A stretch of 64,000 nt of DNA from Bartonella sp. TP (GCF_030406085.1 NZ_CP129002.1:1057584-1121583), one strand, 5' to 3'. Positions 8,554 to 17,728 are shown, counted from the stretch's first letter. The notes: a model not told the origin generated them from the sequence alone. Made by a program: numbers and translations.

Positions 8554-9330
8554 ATGGAAATGATGGAAAGCACAAAAAAATTATTTTTGCACAATGATAT
8601 TAAGCTTAGCTTTTTTGACGAAGGGCAGGGCGATCCAATTTTATTGATTCATGGCTTTGCTTCAAACGCGAAGATAAATTGGATTGATACTGGGTGGTTC
8701 AAGCTTTTACTAGAGGCAAATTATAGGGTAGTTGCTATAGATAATCGAGGTCATGGCGATTCCGAAAAAATCTATGACCGCTCTGCTTACACGCCAGAGC
8801 TCATGGCTGGTGACGCCTTGGCCTTGTTGCGCCATTTAAACATAGAAAAAACGCATCTCATGGGTTATTCCATGGGAGCGCGAATCAGTGCTTATTTTTC
8901 TTTGTTATATCCAGAATATATCCGTAGCGTAATTTTTGGTGGACTAGGTATGGGAATGATAACTGGTGCAGGCTCTTGGGAGGTGATAGCTGAAGCGTTA
9001 TTGGCTCCGGATATTAGCGATATTACAGATCCACGTGGCTTGATGTTTCGAAAATTTGCAGATAATACAAAGAGCGATAAGCAAGCTTTAGCTGCCTGTG
9101 TTGTTTCTTCAAAAAAAGAATTGACTAAAGAGCAAGTCCAGCATATTATGCAACCGGCCTTAGTAGTCGTTGGCGACCAAGATGAAATCTCCGGTAGCGC
9201 TCAGGAGCTAGCAGAAATTCTGCCCAATGGCCAAGCTGTTACGCTAAAAGGGCGTAATCATATGTTGGCTGTAGGTGACAGGTGCTACAAGAAGGCTGTA
9301 TTAAATTTTTTGATGGCGAATAAATTATGA
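8554..9330 (+). CDS. Alpha/beta-fold hydrolase
   Basis: This is a 258-residue alpha/beta hydrolase of unknown substrate. The oxyanion-side HG motif is in LLIHGFAS (residues 30-37), the nucleophile elbow is GYSMGA with Ser106, a candidate acid sits in VVVGDQDEISG, and the catalytic histidine is in GRNHML near the end. Methionines at residues 1, 3 and 4 make the exact start uncertain by a few codons. Its last codons overlap the DUF3126 gene through ATGA, implying translational coupling. The family is too broad to name a substrate. Confidence 0.88.
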   Translation: MEMMESTKKLFLHNDIKLSFFDEGQGDPILLIHGFASNAKINWIDTGWFKLLLEANYRVVAIDNRGHGDSEKIYDRSAYTPELMAGDALALLRHLNIEKTHLMGYSMGARISAYFSLLYPEYIRSVIFGGLGMGMITGAGSWEVIAEALLAPDISDITDPRGLMFRKFADNTKSDKQALAACVVSSKKELTKEQVQHIMQPALVVVGDQDEISGSAQELAEILPNGQAVTLKGRNHMLAVGDRCYKKAVLNFLMANKL

Positions 9331-9542
9331 ATGAAATAGAAATACAAAAAATTGAACGCTATCTGCAAAAGCGATTTAACAATTCGGCTCTAAAGCTTAA
9401 ACCCTATCCAAAAAGCCCGGATTCTGCTGAAGTTTATAGTGGCTCGGAATTTATAGGTATAATTTATAAAGATGAGGAAGATGGTGAGCTTTCATATAAT
9501 TTCTCTATGGCTATCTTAGATTTAGATCTTGATAATATATAA
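9327..9542 (+). CDS. DUF3126 family small protein
   Basis: The product is a 71-residue acidic protein whose sequence (an early helix QKIERYLQKRFNN, a KSPDSAEVYSG segment and a YKDEEDGELSYNFSMAILD ending) matches my recollection of DUF3126, a small alphaproteobacterial family of unknown function. It overlaps the preceding alpha/beta hydrolase by four bases (ATGA). It has no signal peptide or membrane segment. The stop codon lies one base from the stop of convergent radC. No function can be assigned from sequence. Confidence 0.8.
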   Translation: MNEIEIQKIERYLQKRFNNSALKLKPYPKSPDSAEVYSGSEFIGIIYKDEEDGELSYNFSMAILDLDLDNI

Positions 9543-9543
9543 A

Positions 9544-10374
9544 TTACAAAAAGCCAGATTGTTTTAAGCTACAATAAGAGTTTCTACCGATAATCAAGTG
9601 ATCTTGAACAGCGATGCCTAGCGGCTCAACAGCTGCTTGCAATCTTAAGGTTATCTCTATGTCTGAACTAGAGGGCTCTGGATCGCCAGATGGGTGGTTA
9701 TGCACCAAGACTATTGAAGTGGCACCTAAATCTAAAATTCGTCGTAATACTTCTCGTGGGTATACAGGGGTGTGGTCAATAGTGCCAATTTGCTGTAGCT
9801 CTTCGCTTAATAAAGCATTTTTCTTATCTAAAAATAAAATATAAAAATGCTCCCGTTTTTCGCTAGATAATTTAAGGCGGCAGTGATTTAATAAAGCCTC
9901 CCACAAAGGAAAAATGGATTGTTTTTTAGAAAGTGGAGCAAGAGTTAGTCTTTTAAGTAGCTGGTGGATAATTTTTATATCTATTGCAGTACTTGGTCCG
10001 CAGCCTGGTATCGCTAATAATTCCTTATATTCTGCGCCAAAGACATCGAACATTGAGCCGAAATATCCGATTAGCCTTTTTGCCAATGGCTTGACGTCAG
10101 CGCGTATAATTGAGCGAAATAAAATAAGCTCTAATAATTCATAATCTACTATTGTTGAGTTTGAATTCATAAAGCGCTCTCTTAGCCGTTCTCTATGGCC
10201 TAAATAATGAGCTTTTTCTTCTTTTAGTGAAATTTTTACTATTGGTCGTCTTGGCTCACTTTCAGGAAGTATTGTTGATTCATAAGGCAGGTGTGAGGCA
10301 AAGCTTATGTTTTCTTCTAGTTCTACTTTCTGTTTTGGACGAACCCGGCGGCTCGTTTTTTTCTTTTCTGTCAT
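9544..10374 (-). CDS. radC: RadC family JAB/MPN-domain protein
   Basis: RadC proteins have an N-terminal helix-hairpin-helix-like segment and a C-terminal JAMM metallo-domain; the older DNA-repair assignment is doubtful. In this 276-residue protein the first 60 or so residues are a basic, poorly conserved tail. The HhH-like segment includes LLAIPGCGPSTAIDIK. The JAMM motif HNHPSGDPEPSSSD is complete at residues 225-238. The gene lies 23 bases downstream of map, the usual neighbour in Rhizobiales, and is probably co-transcribed with it. Metal ligands are intact, so an active hydrolase is plausible, but its substrate is unknown. Confidence 0.93.
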   Translation of the reverse strand: MTEKKKTSRRVRPKQKVELEENISFASHLPYESTILPESEPRRPIVKISLKEEKAHYLGHRERLRERFMNSNSTIVDYELLELILFRSIIRADVKPLAKRLIGYFGSMFDVFGAEYKELLAIPGCGPSTAIDIKIIHQLLKRLTLAPLSKKQSIFPLWEALLNHCRLKLSSEKREHFYILFLDKKNALLSEELQQIGTIDHTPVYPREVLRRILDLGATSIVLVHNHPSGDPEPSSSDIEITLRLQAAVEPLGIAVQDHLIIGRNSYCSLKQSGFL

Positions 10375-10397
10375 TGTTAGCTATTATTTAAATAATG

Positions 10398-11225
10398 TTA
10401 TAGATAAAAGATTTTTTTTGGTGATAAGGTAAAAATTTCACATCCCGTTGCTGTTATACCAATCATATGTTCATATTGTGCGCTTAGTGATTTGTCTCTT
10501 GTTACAGCGGTCCAGCCATCTGCTAATATTTTTGCAGGTGCAGCGCCTAAATTTATCATTGGTTCAATAGTAAAAATCATGCCTGCCTTCAATTCAATGC
10601 CGCTGGCTGGGCTACCATAATGCATGATATTTGGCCAGTCATGAAAAAGCTGGCCTATGCCATGTCCACAAAAATCGCGTACTACGGAGCATCTATTTGC
10701 TTCAGCATGACGCTGAATAACATGCCCTATGTCGCCAGTGGTTATTCCGGGTTTAATAATTTCAATAGCATGCATTAAGCATTCATGTGTAATATTAAGC
10801 AAGCGGCGGGCCGCAGGTTTTATTTCACCAACTGGATACATTCTACTAGAATCTCCGTGCCAACCATTTACTATAAAAGTTACATCTATATTTATAATGT
10901 CACCGGGCTTTAAGCGACGCTCTTCAGGCATTCCGTGACATATTACATGGTTTATCGAGGTACAGCAAGAATATTTATAACCGCGATAATTTAAAGTAGC
11001 TGGTAGCGCAGAGTTCTTTATGGCAAATTCAAAAACGAATTTATCAATTTCTAAAGTTGTTAAGCCAGGCCGCACTTTATCAGCAAGTTCATCTAAACAT
11101 TGCGCAGCAAGTTGCCCAGCTCGGTGCATAGCACTAAAGGCTTCTTGATCATAAATACGTATTTGGCCTCTATGATCCTTAGGCAGTTGTTTATAATCTA
11201 TATACTCAATCTGTGACATAACCAA
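10398..11225 (-). CDS. map: Methionine aminopeptidase, type I
   Basis: Map removes the initiator methionine from nascent proteins. The 275-residue protein has all five metal-ligand regions of the pita-bread fold: Asp in INIDVTFIVNGWHGDSSRMY (two aspartates), His in GHGIGQLFHDWP, Glu in MIFTIEPMIN, and Glu in the C-terminal SAQYEHMIGIT. Length is normal for alphaproteobacterial type I enzymes. It is transcribed away from the trmJ-like gene across a 101-base spacer that contains a perfect 12-base palindrome, and it probably heads a map-radC operon. Confidence 0.96.
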   Translation of the reverse strand: MVMSQIEYIDYKQLPKDHRGQIRIYDQEAFSAMHRAGQLAAQCLDELADKVRPGLTTLEIDKFVFEFAIKNSALPATLNYRGYKYSCCTSINHVICHGMPEERRLKPGDIINIDVTFIVNGWHGDSSRMYPVGEIKPAARRLLNITHECLMHAIEIIKPGITTGDIGHVIQRHAEANRCSVVRDFCGHGIGQLFHDWPNIMHYGSPASGIELKAGMIFTIEPMINLGAAPAKILADGWTAVTRDKSLSAQYEHMIGITATGCEIFTLSPKKIFYL

Positions 11226-11242
11226 ATTCTACTAATATTCGT

Positions 11243-11254
11243 ATGCAGCTGCAT
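11243..11254. promoter_or_regulatory. Perfect 12-base palindrome between divergent map and trmJ
   Basis: ATGCAGCTGCAT is its own reverse complement and sits in the short divergent spacer. This is the right place for an operator, but there is only one copy and no recognised regulator binding site, so a role is speculative. Confidence 0.2.
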
Positions 11255-11326
11255 CTTGCATATATAACATGTATGGTTTATTAATTAAACAATCTTAACA
11301 TAATAATTTGCAGAAAAGATAAAATT

Positions 11327-12100
11327 ATGGCAGGCACAGATAAAACCAAAATGAATATTCAGGGTGGCCCCGCTATTATTTTAGTCTCCCCGCAATTGCA
11401 AGAAAATATTGGTATGGCTGCTCGGGCTATGGCAAATTTTGGGCTTTCTGACTTGCGTATCGTTAGTCCAAGAGAGCGTTTTCCTTCCGTTCGAGCTATA
11501 AATGCAGCTACTAAAGCTGGGGCTATTATTGACACTGCGCAGGTATTTTACAGCTTGCCCGAGGCGTTGGCAGATTTGTCTTATGTTTTTGCCACTACAG
11601 CGCGAGAAAGGCAGGGGTATAAGCCTGTCTGTACACCAGTACAGGCTATGCAATTTAGCCGCGAGCTTGAAGCGCAAGGCAAAAAAAGTGGAATATTATT
11701 TGGGGCTGAAAAATCAGGGCTTCTTAATGAAGAAATCAGTCTTGCTGATAAAATTGTTACTTTTCCAGTAAATCCGGCTTGTGCTTCATTAAATTTGGCG
11801 CAAGCTGTGTTGGTTATGTCTTATGAATGGATGCAAACTGGGATGTTGGATAATGCTATACCTATCTTTGAGCCTGCGTCCTTACAGCCAGCGGAAAAAA
11901 AAAGCTTATATGCGTTGTTTGAGCAGTTGGAGCACGCACTTGAGCAGCGTGGGTATTTTCGTCCACCAGAGCGAAAAGCGGTAATGGTGAATAATCTGAG
12001 AGCATTGCTCACAAGGGTTAACTTCAACGAATCAGAGTTAAAGTTGATACGTGGTGTAATTTCTTCCCTTGAGCTTTTTGAACCAAAAGGGTTGCAATAG
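11327..12100 (+). CDS. trmJ: SPOUT-family tRNA/rRNA methyltransferase, TrmJ type
   Basis: TrmJ 2'-O-methylates position 32 of certain tRNAs. The 257-residue product has the trefoil-knot SPOUT signature: an N-terminal [21 protein letters not shown], the middle [11 protein letters not shown], and [16 protein letters not shown] for SAM binding. A C-terminal helical extension of about 90 residues matches the TrmJ subgroup. The start ATG at 11327 follows an AT-rich leader. murI starts 14 bases after its stop, so they form an operon. The family is firm; the exact target nucleotide is inferred. Confidence 0.88.
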   Translation: MAGTDKTKMNIQGGPAIILVSPQLQENIGMAARAMANFGLSDLRIVSPRERFPSVRAINAATKAGAIIDTAQVFYSLPEALADLSYVFATTARERQGYKPVCTPVQAMQFSRELEAQGKKSGILFGAEKSGLLNEEISLADKIVTFPVNPACASLNLAQAVLVMSYEWMQTGMLDNAIPIFEPASLQPAEKKSLYALFEQLEHALEQRGYFRPPERKAVMVNNLRALLTRVNFNESELKLIRGVISSLELFEPKGLQ

Positions 12101-12113
12101 AGGATTTTATAAT

Positions 12114-12902
12114 ATGTCTGCTAGACCTATATTGTTTTTTGATAGCGGCATCGGTGGCCTGACTGTTTTGCGCGAAGCACGCTTGAAGATGCCGCAGTGG
12201 CAATTTATTTATGTAGCTGACGATGCTGCTTTTCCCTATGGAGATTGGCCAAAAGAAAGATTGCAAACACATATAATTCAACTTTTTGCTGAGTTGCTAA
12301 AGCGCTATGATCCAATTTTGTCTATTATAGCTTGTAATACTGCTTCGACTCTTGCTCTTAAAGATTTACGTGCTGCGTTTCCATCATATAATTTCGTAGG
12401 AACCGTTCCTGCCATAAAACCAGCAGCGGAGCAAAGCTACTCTAAGTTAATTTCAGTGCTTGCTACGCCTGGTACTGTAGAGCGAGAATATACCCAGCAA
12501 CTAATTCATTCTTATGCTAAAGATTGTAGCGTTACTCTGGTTGGCGCAAAAACTTTGGCGATGCTAGCGGAGGAATATCTGCTTCGCGATAATGTTGACA
12601 AAAACGAGATTAAACAACAAATATTGCCTTGTTTTGTAGAAAAAGATGGGCGGCGTACAGATATTGTTGTTTTGGCTTGCACGCATTATCCATTTTTAAT
12701 AAATAAGTTACGTAAATTAGCGCCATGGCCAGTAGATTGGTTAGATCCGGCTGAATCTATTGCTGCTCATGCAAAAGCACTCCTTTTTTCGCTTGGGGAG
12801 GATGCTATAGCTAATCAGCTAGGGCAAGATACAGCGTATTTTACTTCTAATAATATACCTTTTAGTACAAAGCGTTTGTTACAAGCTTTTGGATTGCATT
12901 AA
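12114..12902 (+). CDS. murI: Glutamate racemase
   Basis: MurI makes D-glutamate for peptidoglycan. I place the start at ATG 12114 because AGAGGA lies at 12099-12104; an in-frame TTG at 12069 would extend the protein into the preceding gene without a good ribosome-binding site. The resulting 262 residues begin with the conserved [12 protein letters not shown] (Asp10 region). The two catalytic cysteines are Cys74 in ACNTAST and Cys189 in ACTHYPF. Length and motifs are typical. It is transcribed with the methyltransferase upstream and followed by the rpsD leader. Confidence 0.96.
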   Translation: MSARPILFFDSGIGGLTVLREARLKMPQWQFIYVADDAAFPYGDWPKERLQTHIIQLFAELLKRYDPILSIIACNTASTLALKDLRAAFPSYNFVGTVPAIKPAAEQSYSKLISVLATPGTVEREYTQQLIHSYAKDCSVTLVGAKTLAMLAEEYLLRDNVDKNEIKQQILPCFVEKDGRRTDIVVLACTHYPFLINKLRKLAPWPVDWLDPAESIAAHAKALLFSLGEDAIANQLGQDTAYFTSNNIPFSTKRLLQAFGLH

Positions 12903-13063
12903 TAATACCTTGACATTTGTTTAAAATGGCTTTAAGAAATTAGTATAACTAACGTATCCCGTGGGCGATGTTGCAGTGCGTATGCAAGTTGCCCTGTCAG
13001 TTTTGGCTTTTGTCTAAGCTTAGGAGGGTGCGTTTCCTTAATTAAGCTACAAAAGGAAATGCT
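12903..13063 (+). promoter_or_regulatory. Structured leader upstream of rpsD (two hairpins)
   Basis: Two stem-loops are visible. The first, 12963-12994, pairs GGGC with GCCC, continues through G-U/A-U pairs and a one-base bulge, then TTGCA with TGCAA around a 7-base loop. The second, 13017-13048, pairs AGCTTA with TAAGCT and GGA with TCC, and ends just before the AAAGGA ribosome-binding site of rpsD. A TTGACA at 12910-12915 may belong to a promoter, but the best -10 element is poorly spaced. Ribosomal protein S4 is a known translational autoregulator in E. coli and Bacillus, so autogenous control is a reasonable inference. Confidence 0.5.
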
Positions 13064-13681
13064 ATGAGCAAACGCGAATCTACAAAATATAAAATTGATC
13101 GTCGTATGGGTGAAAATATTTGGGGTCGCCCAAAATCTCCTGTAAATAGACGAGACTACGGTCCAGGTCAGCATGGGCAACGCCGCAAGGGTAAGTTGTC
13201 TGACTTTGGGTTGCAGCTACGTGCTAAGCAAAAACTAAAAGGTTTTTATGGAGATATTTCAGAGAAGCAGTTTCATAAAATTTATGAAGAAGCTTCTCGC
13301 CGTCGCGGTGATACAGGTGAAACCTTAATTGGTCTGTTGGAATCTCGATTGGATGCTATTGTGTATAGAGCAAAATTTGTACCAACTATTTTTGCGGCAC
13401 GACAATTTGTAAATCATGGACATGTTAATGTTAATGGACGGCGTACAAATATCCAATCTTATTGCTGCAAGCCAGGTGATATCATAGAAGTGCGTGAAAA
13501 GTCTAAACAAATGACGATGGTGTTGGAATCAGTTGGATTAGCTGAGCGCGATGTACCGGAATATATAGATGCTGATCATAGCAATATGGTAGCAAAATTC
13601 GTTCGTACACCAGCCTTTGCCGATGTGCCTTACGCTGTATCCATGGAGCCAAATTTAGTTGTGGAATTTTATTCTCGTTAA
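13064..13681 (+). CDS. rpsD: 30S ribosomal protein S4
   Basis: S4 is a primary 16S rRNA-binding protein that starts assembly of the small-subunit body. The 205-residue sequence has the usual N-terminal [14 protein letters not shown] and [16 protein letters not shown] segments, and a C-terminal S4 RNA-binding domain from about residue 93 ([30 protein letters not shown]). An AAAGGA ribosome-binding site is seven bases before the ATG. It stands apart from other ribosomal protein genes, downstream of murI, a position I recall from other Rhizobiales. ttcA begins at the base after its stop codon. Confidence 0.98.
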   Translation: MSKRESTKYKIDRRMGENIWGRPKSPVNRRDYGPGQHGQRRKGKLSDFGLQLRAKQKLKGFYGDISEKQFHKIYEEASRRRGDTGETLIGLLESRLDAIVYRAKFVPTIFAARQFVNHGHVNVNGRRTNIQSYCCKPGDIIEVREKSKQMTMVLESVGLAERDVPEYIDADHSNMVAKFVRTPAFADVPYAVSMEPNLVVEFYSR

Positions 13682-14506
13682 ATGTCAGTTCTTTCTGGCT
13701 CTATATTTGAAAATATAGAAGGTAGCCTAGAGTTTAGTAAATTACAAAAGCGTCTGTTGCGAAATGTGCGGCAGGCGCTTAGTGATTTTGCTATGCAAGA
13801 TGGTACAACACCACAAAAATGGCTTATAGCGCTTTCTGGTGGCAAAGATTCTTATGGGTTACTTACTATTTTGTTAGAGCTACAATGGCGTGGCTTATTG
13901 CCGGTTGAGCTGCTAGCATGCAATCTTGACCAAGGGCAGCCAGATTTTCCTAAAAATATTTTACCTGATTATTTAACCAAATTAGGCATAAAATTTCGCA
14001 TTGAATATCAGGATACTTATTCAATAGTTAAAGAGAAATTACGAGCTAATCAAACTTATTGCTCTTTATGCTCTCGGTTACGCCGTGGTCACTTGTATAG
14101 GATAGCTAGGGAAGAGAATTGTAACGCGTTGGTCTTAGGACATCATCGTGAAGATGCATTAGAAACTTTTTTTATGAATCTATATCATGGTGGGCGACTA
14201 GCCACGATGCCGGGTAAATTACTTAATGATGAACAAGATATTCTCGTATTGCGGCCTCTTATTTATTGTGCAGAGGCAGATTTATCTCGTTTTGCTAAAG
14301 CTATGCAATTTCCTATAATTCCGTGTAACTTATGTGGGAGTCAAACTGGGTTACAGCGTAATTATCTAAAGCAGATGCTATTAGATATAGAAAAAGCTAT
14401 GCCTGGACGTAAAGATACGATGATCAAAGCATTGTCTAATGTACGGCCTAGCCATCTTTTGGATAAAAAATTATTTAATTTTTCTGAAATTACAACTTCT
14501 GTCTAA
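13682..14506 (+). CDS. ttcA: tRNA 2-thiocytidine biosynthesis protein TtcA
   Basis: TtcA uses ATP and an iron-sulfur cluster to thiolate cytidine 32 of some tRNAs. The 274-residue protein has the PP-loop SGGKDS at residues 52-57, the CxxC pair Cys127/Cys130 in [10 protein letters not shown], and a further Cys215/Cys218 pair in CNLCGS, as expected for the cluster-dependent family. The start codon directly follows the rpsD stop, so it is co-transcribed and probably translationally coupled. A strong hairpin terminator follows. The window also has a TrmJ-type enzyme, whose usual target is the same nucleotide position 32. Confidence 0.94.
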   Translation: MSVLSGSIFENIEGSLEFSKLQKRLLRNVRQALSDFAMQDGTTPQKWLIALSGGKDSYGLLTILLELQWRGLLPVELLACNLDQGQPDFPKNILPDYLTKLGIKFRIEYQDTYSIVKEKLRANQTYCSLCSRLRRGHLYRIAREENCNALVLGHHREDALETFFMNLYHGGRLATMPGKLLNDEQDILVLRPLIYCAEADLSRFAKAMQFPIIPCNLCGSQTGLQRNYLKQMLLDIEKAMPGRKDTMIKALSNVRPSHLLDKKLFNFSEITTSV

Positions 14507-14531
14507 CAGAACAGTTTTAACATATTAGGTT

Positions 14532-14566
14532 AAACCCGGGGGTATTTGGATACCACCGGGTTTATT
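14532..14566. terminator. Bidirectional intrinsic terminator between ttcA and MFS gene
   Basis: AAACCCGG (14532-14539) pairs with CCGGGTTT (14556-14563), and GGTAT pairs with ATACC inside it around a TTGG loop. The only defect is one G/A mismatch. Short T-rich tracts occur on either side, so it can serve both the rpsD-ttcA transcript and the convergent transporter. Confidence 0.85.
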
Positions 14567-14576
14567 AGGTAATAAA

Positions 14577-15854
14577 TTATTTTGCTTCTGCAACTATATA
14601 TGACTTGATTTGCGCTTTATTGCGTGCGAAAAGCTTTCCCTTTTCGGCAATCAAAACAAATCCTATAGCAATAACACTCATTAAGAAGTATCCCATGGCT
14701 ATCGGTTGAGTAGTACCATTAAGGTGTTGTGCAATTAAGAAGCCTAGGGCGCCGCCGATGACATTTTGTAAAAAACCAAACGAGGCGGAAGCAGTACCAG
14801 CTATTTTATGCAGTGGTTCCATTGCAAATGCGTCAAAGTTACAGCTAATAGCTCCATAAGAAAATATTATTGTCAAGAAAAAGGTAAGAAATAGGGCTAT
14901 TGGAATATGACCGTTATGAGTCATGGTCCAGCATAACCATCCCAATGTTGCTAATGTATGTAATATTAAAAACCCATGAGATAAACGCTTGATGTCATAC
15001 CGTTTTATCCAAAAAGCATTTAAAAAACTAGCAACAACCTGAGCCAAATAAATTGATCCAAAGACCACTGGTAATGCAGAGCCTAAATTAAATATACCAA
15101 GGAAAATTTGTGCTGAGGCGGTTAAACAACCGAGTAGCCCGCCAAATAAAAATGAAACGGCAAAAGTATAACCCAATGCTACGCGATTAGTTAAAATTAT
15201 ACGAAAGCTTTCCCTAACTGTTTTAAAGGTTAATGGCCGTTTTTCATAAAGGGTTTCTGGCAAGCGTATAGCTACCCACAATGCGATAGCAAGGCTAGAA
15301 ATGGCCATAAAAGCAAAAGCGTATTTCCATGAGCCGAGATGTATTAAATATTGGCCAATTGCTGGGTCTGCAGCAGAAATCAAAATGAAAATGGTAAAAA
15401 ATAATGAGATAGTAGTAGCCATTTTTGTACCTTCGAAAAGGTCACTAATCACAGAAAAGATTAGACCACGCGTTGCTGCTGCTCCAGCACCTTGAATTAA
15501 TCGTAAAATTATAAAAAATAGAAAATTCGATGTTAGTGTGCAAAGTAACGCGCATATGCAATAGCACATAACGCCAAATATCAAGGGTTTTTTTCGACCA
15601 AATCTATCACTAATAGGGCCATAGAAAATTTGAAAATAACCGAGTCCAACTACATACATAAAAAATATATATTGTTGGTCGTTTGGATTATGTATTTGTA
15701 AATGCTGTGTTATAGCACTATAAGAGGGCATCAATAATTCATTAGCAAAGCAATTAATAGCCATTAAAAAAGCCAGTAAAACTACCAGCTCAACATAACC
15801 TATCTTAGATTGCACCTTTGCTATATGCTTAAGTTCCTCGGGACTTTTAGTCAT
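14577..15854 (-). CDS. MFS transporter, Bcr/CflA drug-efflux type (copy 1)
   Basis: This 425-residue, twelve-helix major facilitator has the Bcr/CflA-like pattern: motif A YGPISDRFGRKKPL after the second helix, an RLIQGAGAAATRG helix-four motif, and a MEPLHKIAGTASASFG stretch in the second half. The first helix carries Glu39 in ANELLMP. The neighbouring gene encodes a paralogue of the same length with Asp at the same position, indicating an old tandem duplication. A hairpin terminator lies between the copies, so this one probably has its own promoter in the 175-base gap. Substrates cannot be read from the sequence; drug or metabolite efflux by proton antiport is the family expectation. Confidence 0.88.
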   Translation of the reverse strand: MTKSPEELKHIAKVQSKIGYVELVVLLAFLMAINCFANELLMPSYSAITQHLQIHNPNDQQYIFFMYVVGLGYFQIFYGPISDRFGRKKPLIFGVMCYCICALLCTLTSNFLFFIILRLIQGAGAAATRGLIFSVISDLFEGTKMATTISLFFTIFILISAADPAIGQYLIHLGSWKYAFAFMAISSLAIALWVAIRLPETLYEKRPLTFKTVRESFRIILTNRVALGYTFAVSFLFGGLLGCLTASAQIFLGIFNLGSALPVVFGSIYLAQVVASFLNAFWIKRYDIKRLSHGFLILHTLATLGWLCWTMTHNGHIPIALFLTFFLTIIFSYGAISCNFDAFAMEPLHKIAGTASASFGFLQNVIGGALGFLIAQHLNGTTQPIAMGYFLMSVIAIGFVLIAEKGKLFARNKAQIKSYIVAEAK

Positions 15855-15884
15855 AACATAATAACCTTTATTTTATTACAAAAG

Positions 15885-15922
15885 AAAAAATAACTATGGT
15901 TTTGTAAGCGAAAACCATAGTT
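15885..15922 (-). terminator. Intrinsic terminator after MFS copy 2
   Basis: A 12-base-pair stem (15892-15903 with 15911-15922) encloses a seven-base loop. Read on the minus strand it is followed by a run of six T residues, a textbook rho-independent terminator for the transporter at 16030-17307. Confidence 0.85.
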
Positions 15923-16029
15923 TGCTAATTAAGTAGTAATAAATAGTGCGCTATTATTTTTTGTTATTTTGCTTACGCTTATACTACAAGAGTAGTTAAT
16001 ACATATTTTGTTAACTTTTGCAAGTAAAA

Positions 16030-17307
16030 TTAGTTTTTGTCCACTACCAGTTTTGAAACTGTATGCTGTAGCTTTTCATTAAATAGCTCACCATTTTCAG
16101 CTAATAGCACAAAAATCAGTGTGGCTATACCAAGCGAGAAAAAACCAAAAGCTATAGGCTGTGTATTACCTTGAAATTGTTGTGCAACTAGCAATCCTAG
16201 TATTGAAGCTATTGTAGTTTGAGCAAAGCCAAGCACGGCTGAGGCGGTTCCAGCAACCTCGCCTAACGGTTCCATTATCAGAGCATTAAAATTAGCACCT
16301 AGGCATCCATAGGAAAACATGATAATCATGAATAAAAGCATATATATAGCAAAAGGAATCGTGCCTTGATGCATAAATGTCCATGCCGACCACACTAAAG
16401 AAGAACCGAGAAAGGCCAATAGTACTGTATGAGAAATTCGGCGTATCCCAAGTTTATTTACTAAACGAGCATTTGCAAAAGCAGCGCAGGCTTGAGTAAT
16501 AGCAACACTAGCAAAAGCAATGGGAAATAATTTTCCTAAATGAAATACATCAACATATATTTGCTTGCTTGTGTTTATAGCAGAAAATAGTCCGCCGAAT
16601 AGACACGAGACAGCTAAAGTATAATATAAAGAAAGATGATTTGAGAATATCAAGGAAAAGCTATCTTTTAGGGTTTTATAATTTAATGCTCGTTTTTTAT
16701 ATAAAGTCTCTGGTAATCGTAAGTAAACCCATATACCGATAAGAAAACTTAACAAAGACATGAACAAAAATATTATCTCCCAGTCACCAAATAACATCAA
16801 TAACTGGCCAGTTGCAGGTGCAATTACTGGCACCAGAATAAAGACCATAAAAATCATAGAAGTTGTAGAGGCCATTTGATTGCCGTGATATAAGTCCCGC
16901 AACATGGCAATTGTTAGTATGCGTGTGGTGGCTGCACCAGCACCCTGCAACATTCGTAAAAATAAAAGCAGTCCGAAACTTGGCACTTTTGTACATAAAA
17001 ACGCCGTTAGGCAATAGATTGTTAGGCCGACTAATAAGGGTATTTTTCTTCCATATCTATCGCTTAATGGACCATAAATTATCTGGGAGAGGCCGAATCC
17101 TAATAGATAGGTAAAAATTATATAATGTTGGTCATTAATATGGCTAGCATGTAAATCTGTGCAGATTCTGTCTAGTGCTGGCAGCATAACATCTATAGCT
17201 AAAGCGTTTAACGCCATTAAAGCTGCCATCATGATTACAAATTCTTTGTAGCCTATTTTTGCCTTTATTTCGGCAATATAATTCTCTTTGCTGTTGCTAA
17301 TTTGCAT
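16030..17307 (-). CDS. MFS transporter, Bcr/CflA drug-efflux type (copy 2)
   Basis: This is the second 425-residue twelve-helix transporter, co-linear with its neighbour through nearly every helix: YGPLSDRYGRKIPL in motif A, RMLQGAGAATTR in helix four, RLPETLYKKRALNYKT in the central loop, and MEPLGEVAGTASAVLG in the second half. Its first helix has the usual Bcr/CflA form, with Asp39 in AIDVMLPAL. It begins 26 bases after the grxD stop codon on the same strand, so it could be read from the purine-grxD transcript. It ends before a strong terminator. Substrate unknown. Confidence 0.88.
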   Translation of the reverse strand: MQISNSKENYIAEIKAKIGYKEFVIMMAALMALNALAIDVMLPALDRICTDLHASHINDQHYIIFTYLLGFGLSQIIYGPLSDRYGRKIPLLVGLTIYCLTAFLCTKVPSFGLLLFLRMLQGAGAATTRILTIAMLRDLYHGNQMASTTSMIFMVFILVPVIAPATGQLLMLFGDWEIIFLFMSLLSFLIGIWVYLRLPETLYKKRALNYKTLKDSFSLIFSNHLSLYYTLAVSCLFGGLFSAINTSKQIYVDVFHLGKLFPIAFASVAITQACAAFANARLVNKLGIRRISHTVLLAFLGSSLVWSAWTFMHQGTIPFAIYMLLFMIIMFSYGCLGANFNALIMEPLGEVAGTASAVLGFAQTTIASILGLLVAQQFQGNTQPIAFGFFSLGIATLIFVLLAENGELFNEKLQHTVSKLVVDKN

Positions 17308-17333
17308 TTTATTTTAAACTTTATTGAGTTTGG

Positions 17334-17657
17334 CTAAGCCTTAACCCCTTGCGCTTCAAGCAATTTTTGTAATTCACCATCTTGAAACATTTCGCGCACA
17401 ATGTCGCATCCGCCTATAAATTCACCTTTTATATAAAGCTGGGGTAGGGTTGGCCAATTTGTGTAATCTTTAACAGCTTGGCGTAATTCAGGGGGGTCTA
17501 AAACGTCAACCGCTTTATACTTAACCTCTAAATGGTCCAAGATTTTTACTACTTGAGCCGAAAAGCCGCATTGTGGTAATTCTGGAGTGCCTTTCATGAA
17601 TAGCAATACATCATTATTGGCAATTAAAGTGGCTATATGTTGTTTTAGATTATCCAT
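17334..17657 (-). CDS. grxD: Monothiol glutaredoxin, Grx4/GrxD type
   Basis: Monothiol glutaredoxins bind and deliver [2Fe-2S] clusters, usually with a BolA partner. The 107-residue protein has the CGFS active site at residues 30-33 within PQCGFSAQVV, the WPTLPQLYI segment with its cis-proline for glutathione, and GGCDIVREMF near the end. It follows bolA by 71 bases on the same strand, matching the conserved bolA-grxD pairing in alphaproteobacteria. A role in iron-sulfur trafficking and iron sensing is inferred from the family. Confidence 0.96.
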   Translation of the reverse strand: MDNLKQHIATLIANNDVLLFMKGTPELPQCGFSAQVVKILDHLEVKYKAVDVLDPPELRQAVKDYTNWPTLPQLYIKGEFIGGCDIVREMFQDGELQKLLEAQGVKA

Positions 17658-17728
17658 TTTCTTTCCCCCGTGATTACAACCATACTAATATGCATATAAT
17701 TATAATTTTTGCAAGAGGCTTTTACTTT

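Noticed and set aside
12069-12113. Upstream TTG start for glutamate racemase
   Set aside because: It would run inside the preceding gene without a ribosome-binding site, while ATG 12114 has AGAGGA at the right distance and gives the family's usual N-terminus.
13020-13038. Short leader peptide starting at GTG after AGGAGG before rpsD
   Set aside because: The GTG is almost adjacent to the AGGAGG, too close for initiation, and would encode only five residues; the AGGAGG is better explained as part of the second hairpin.
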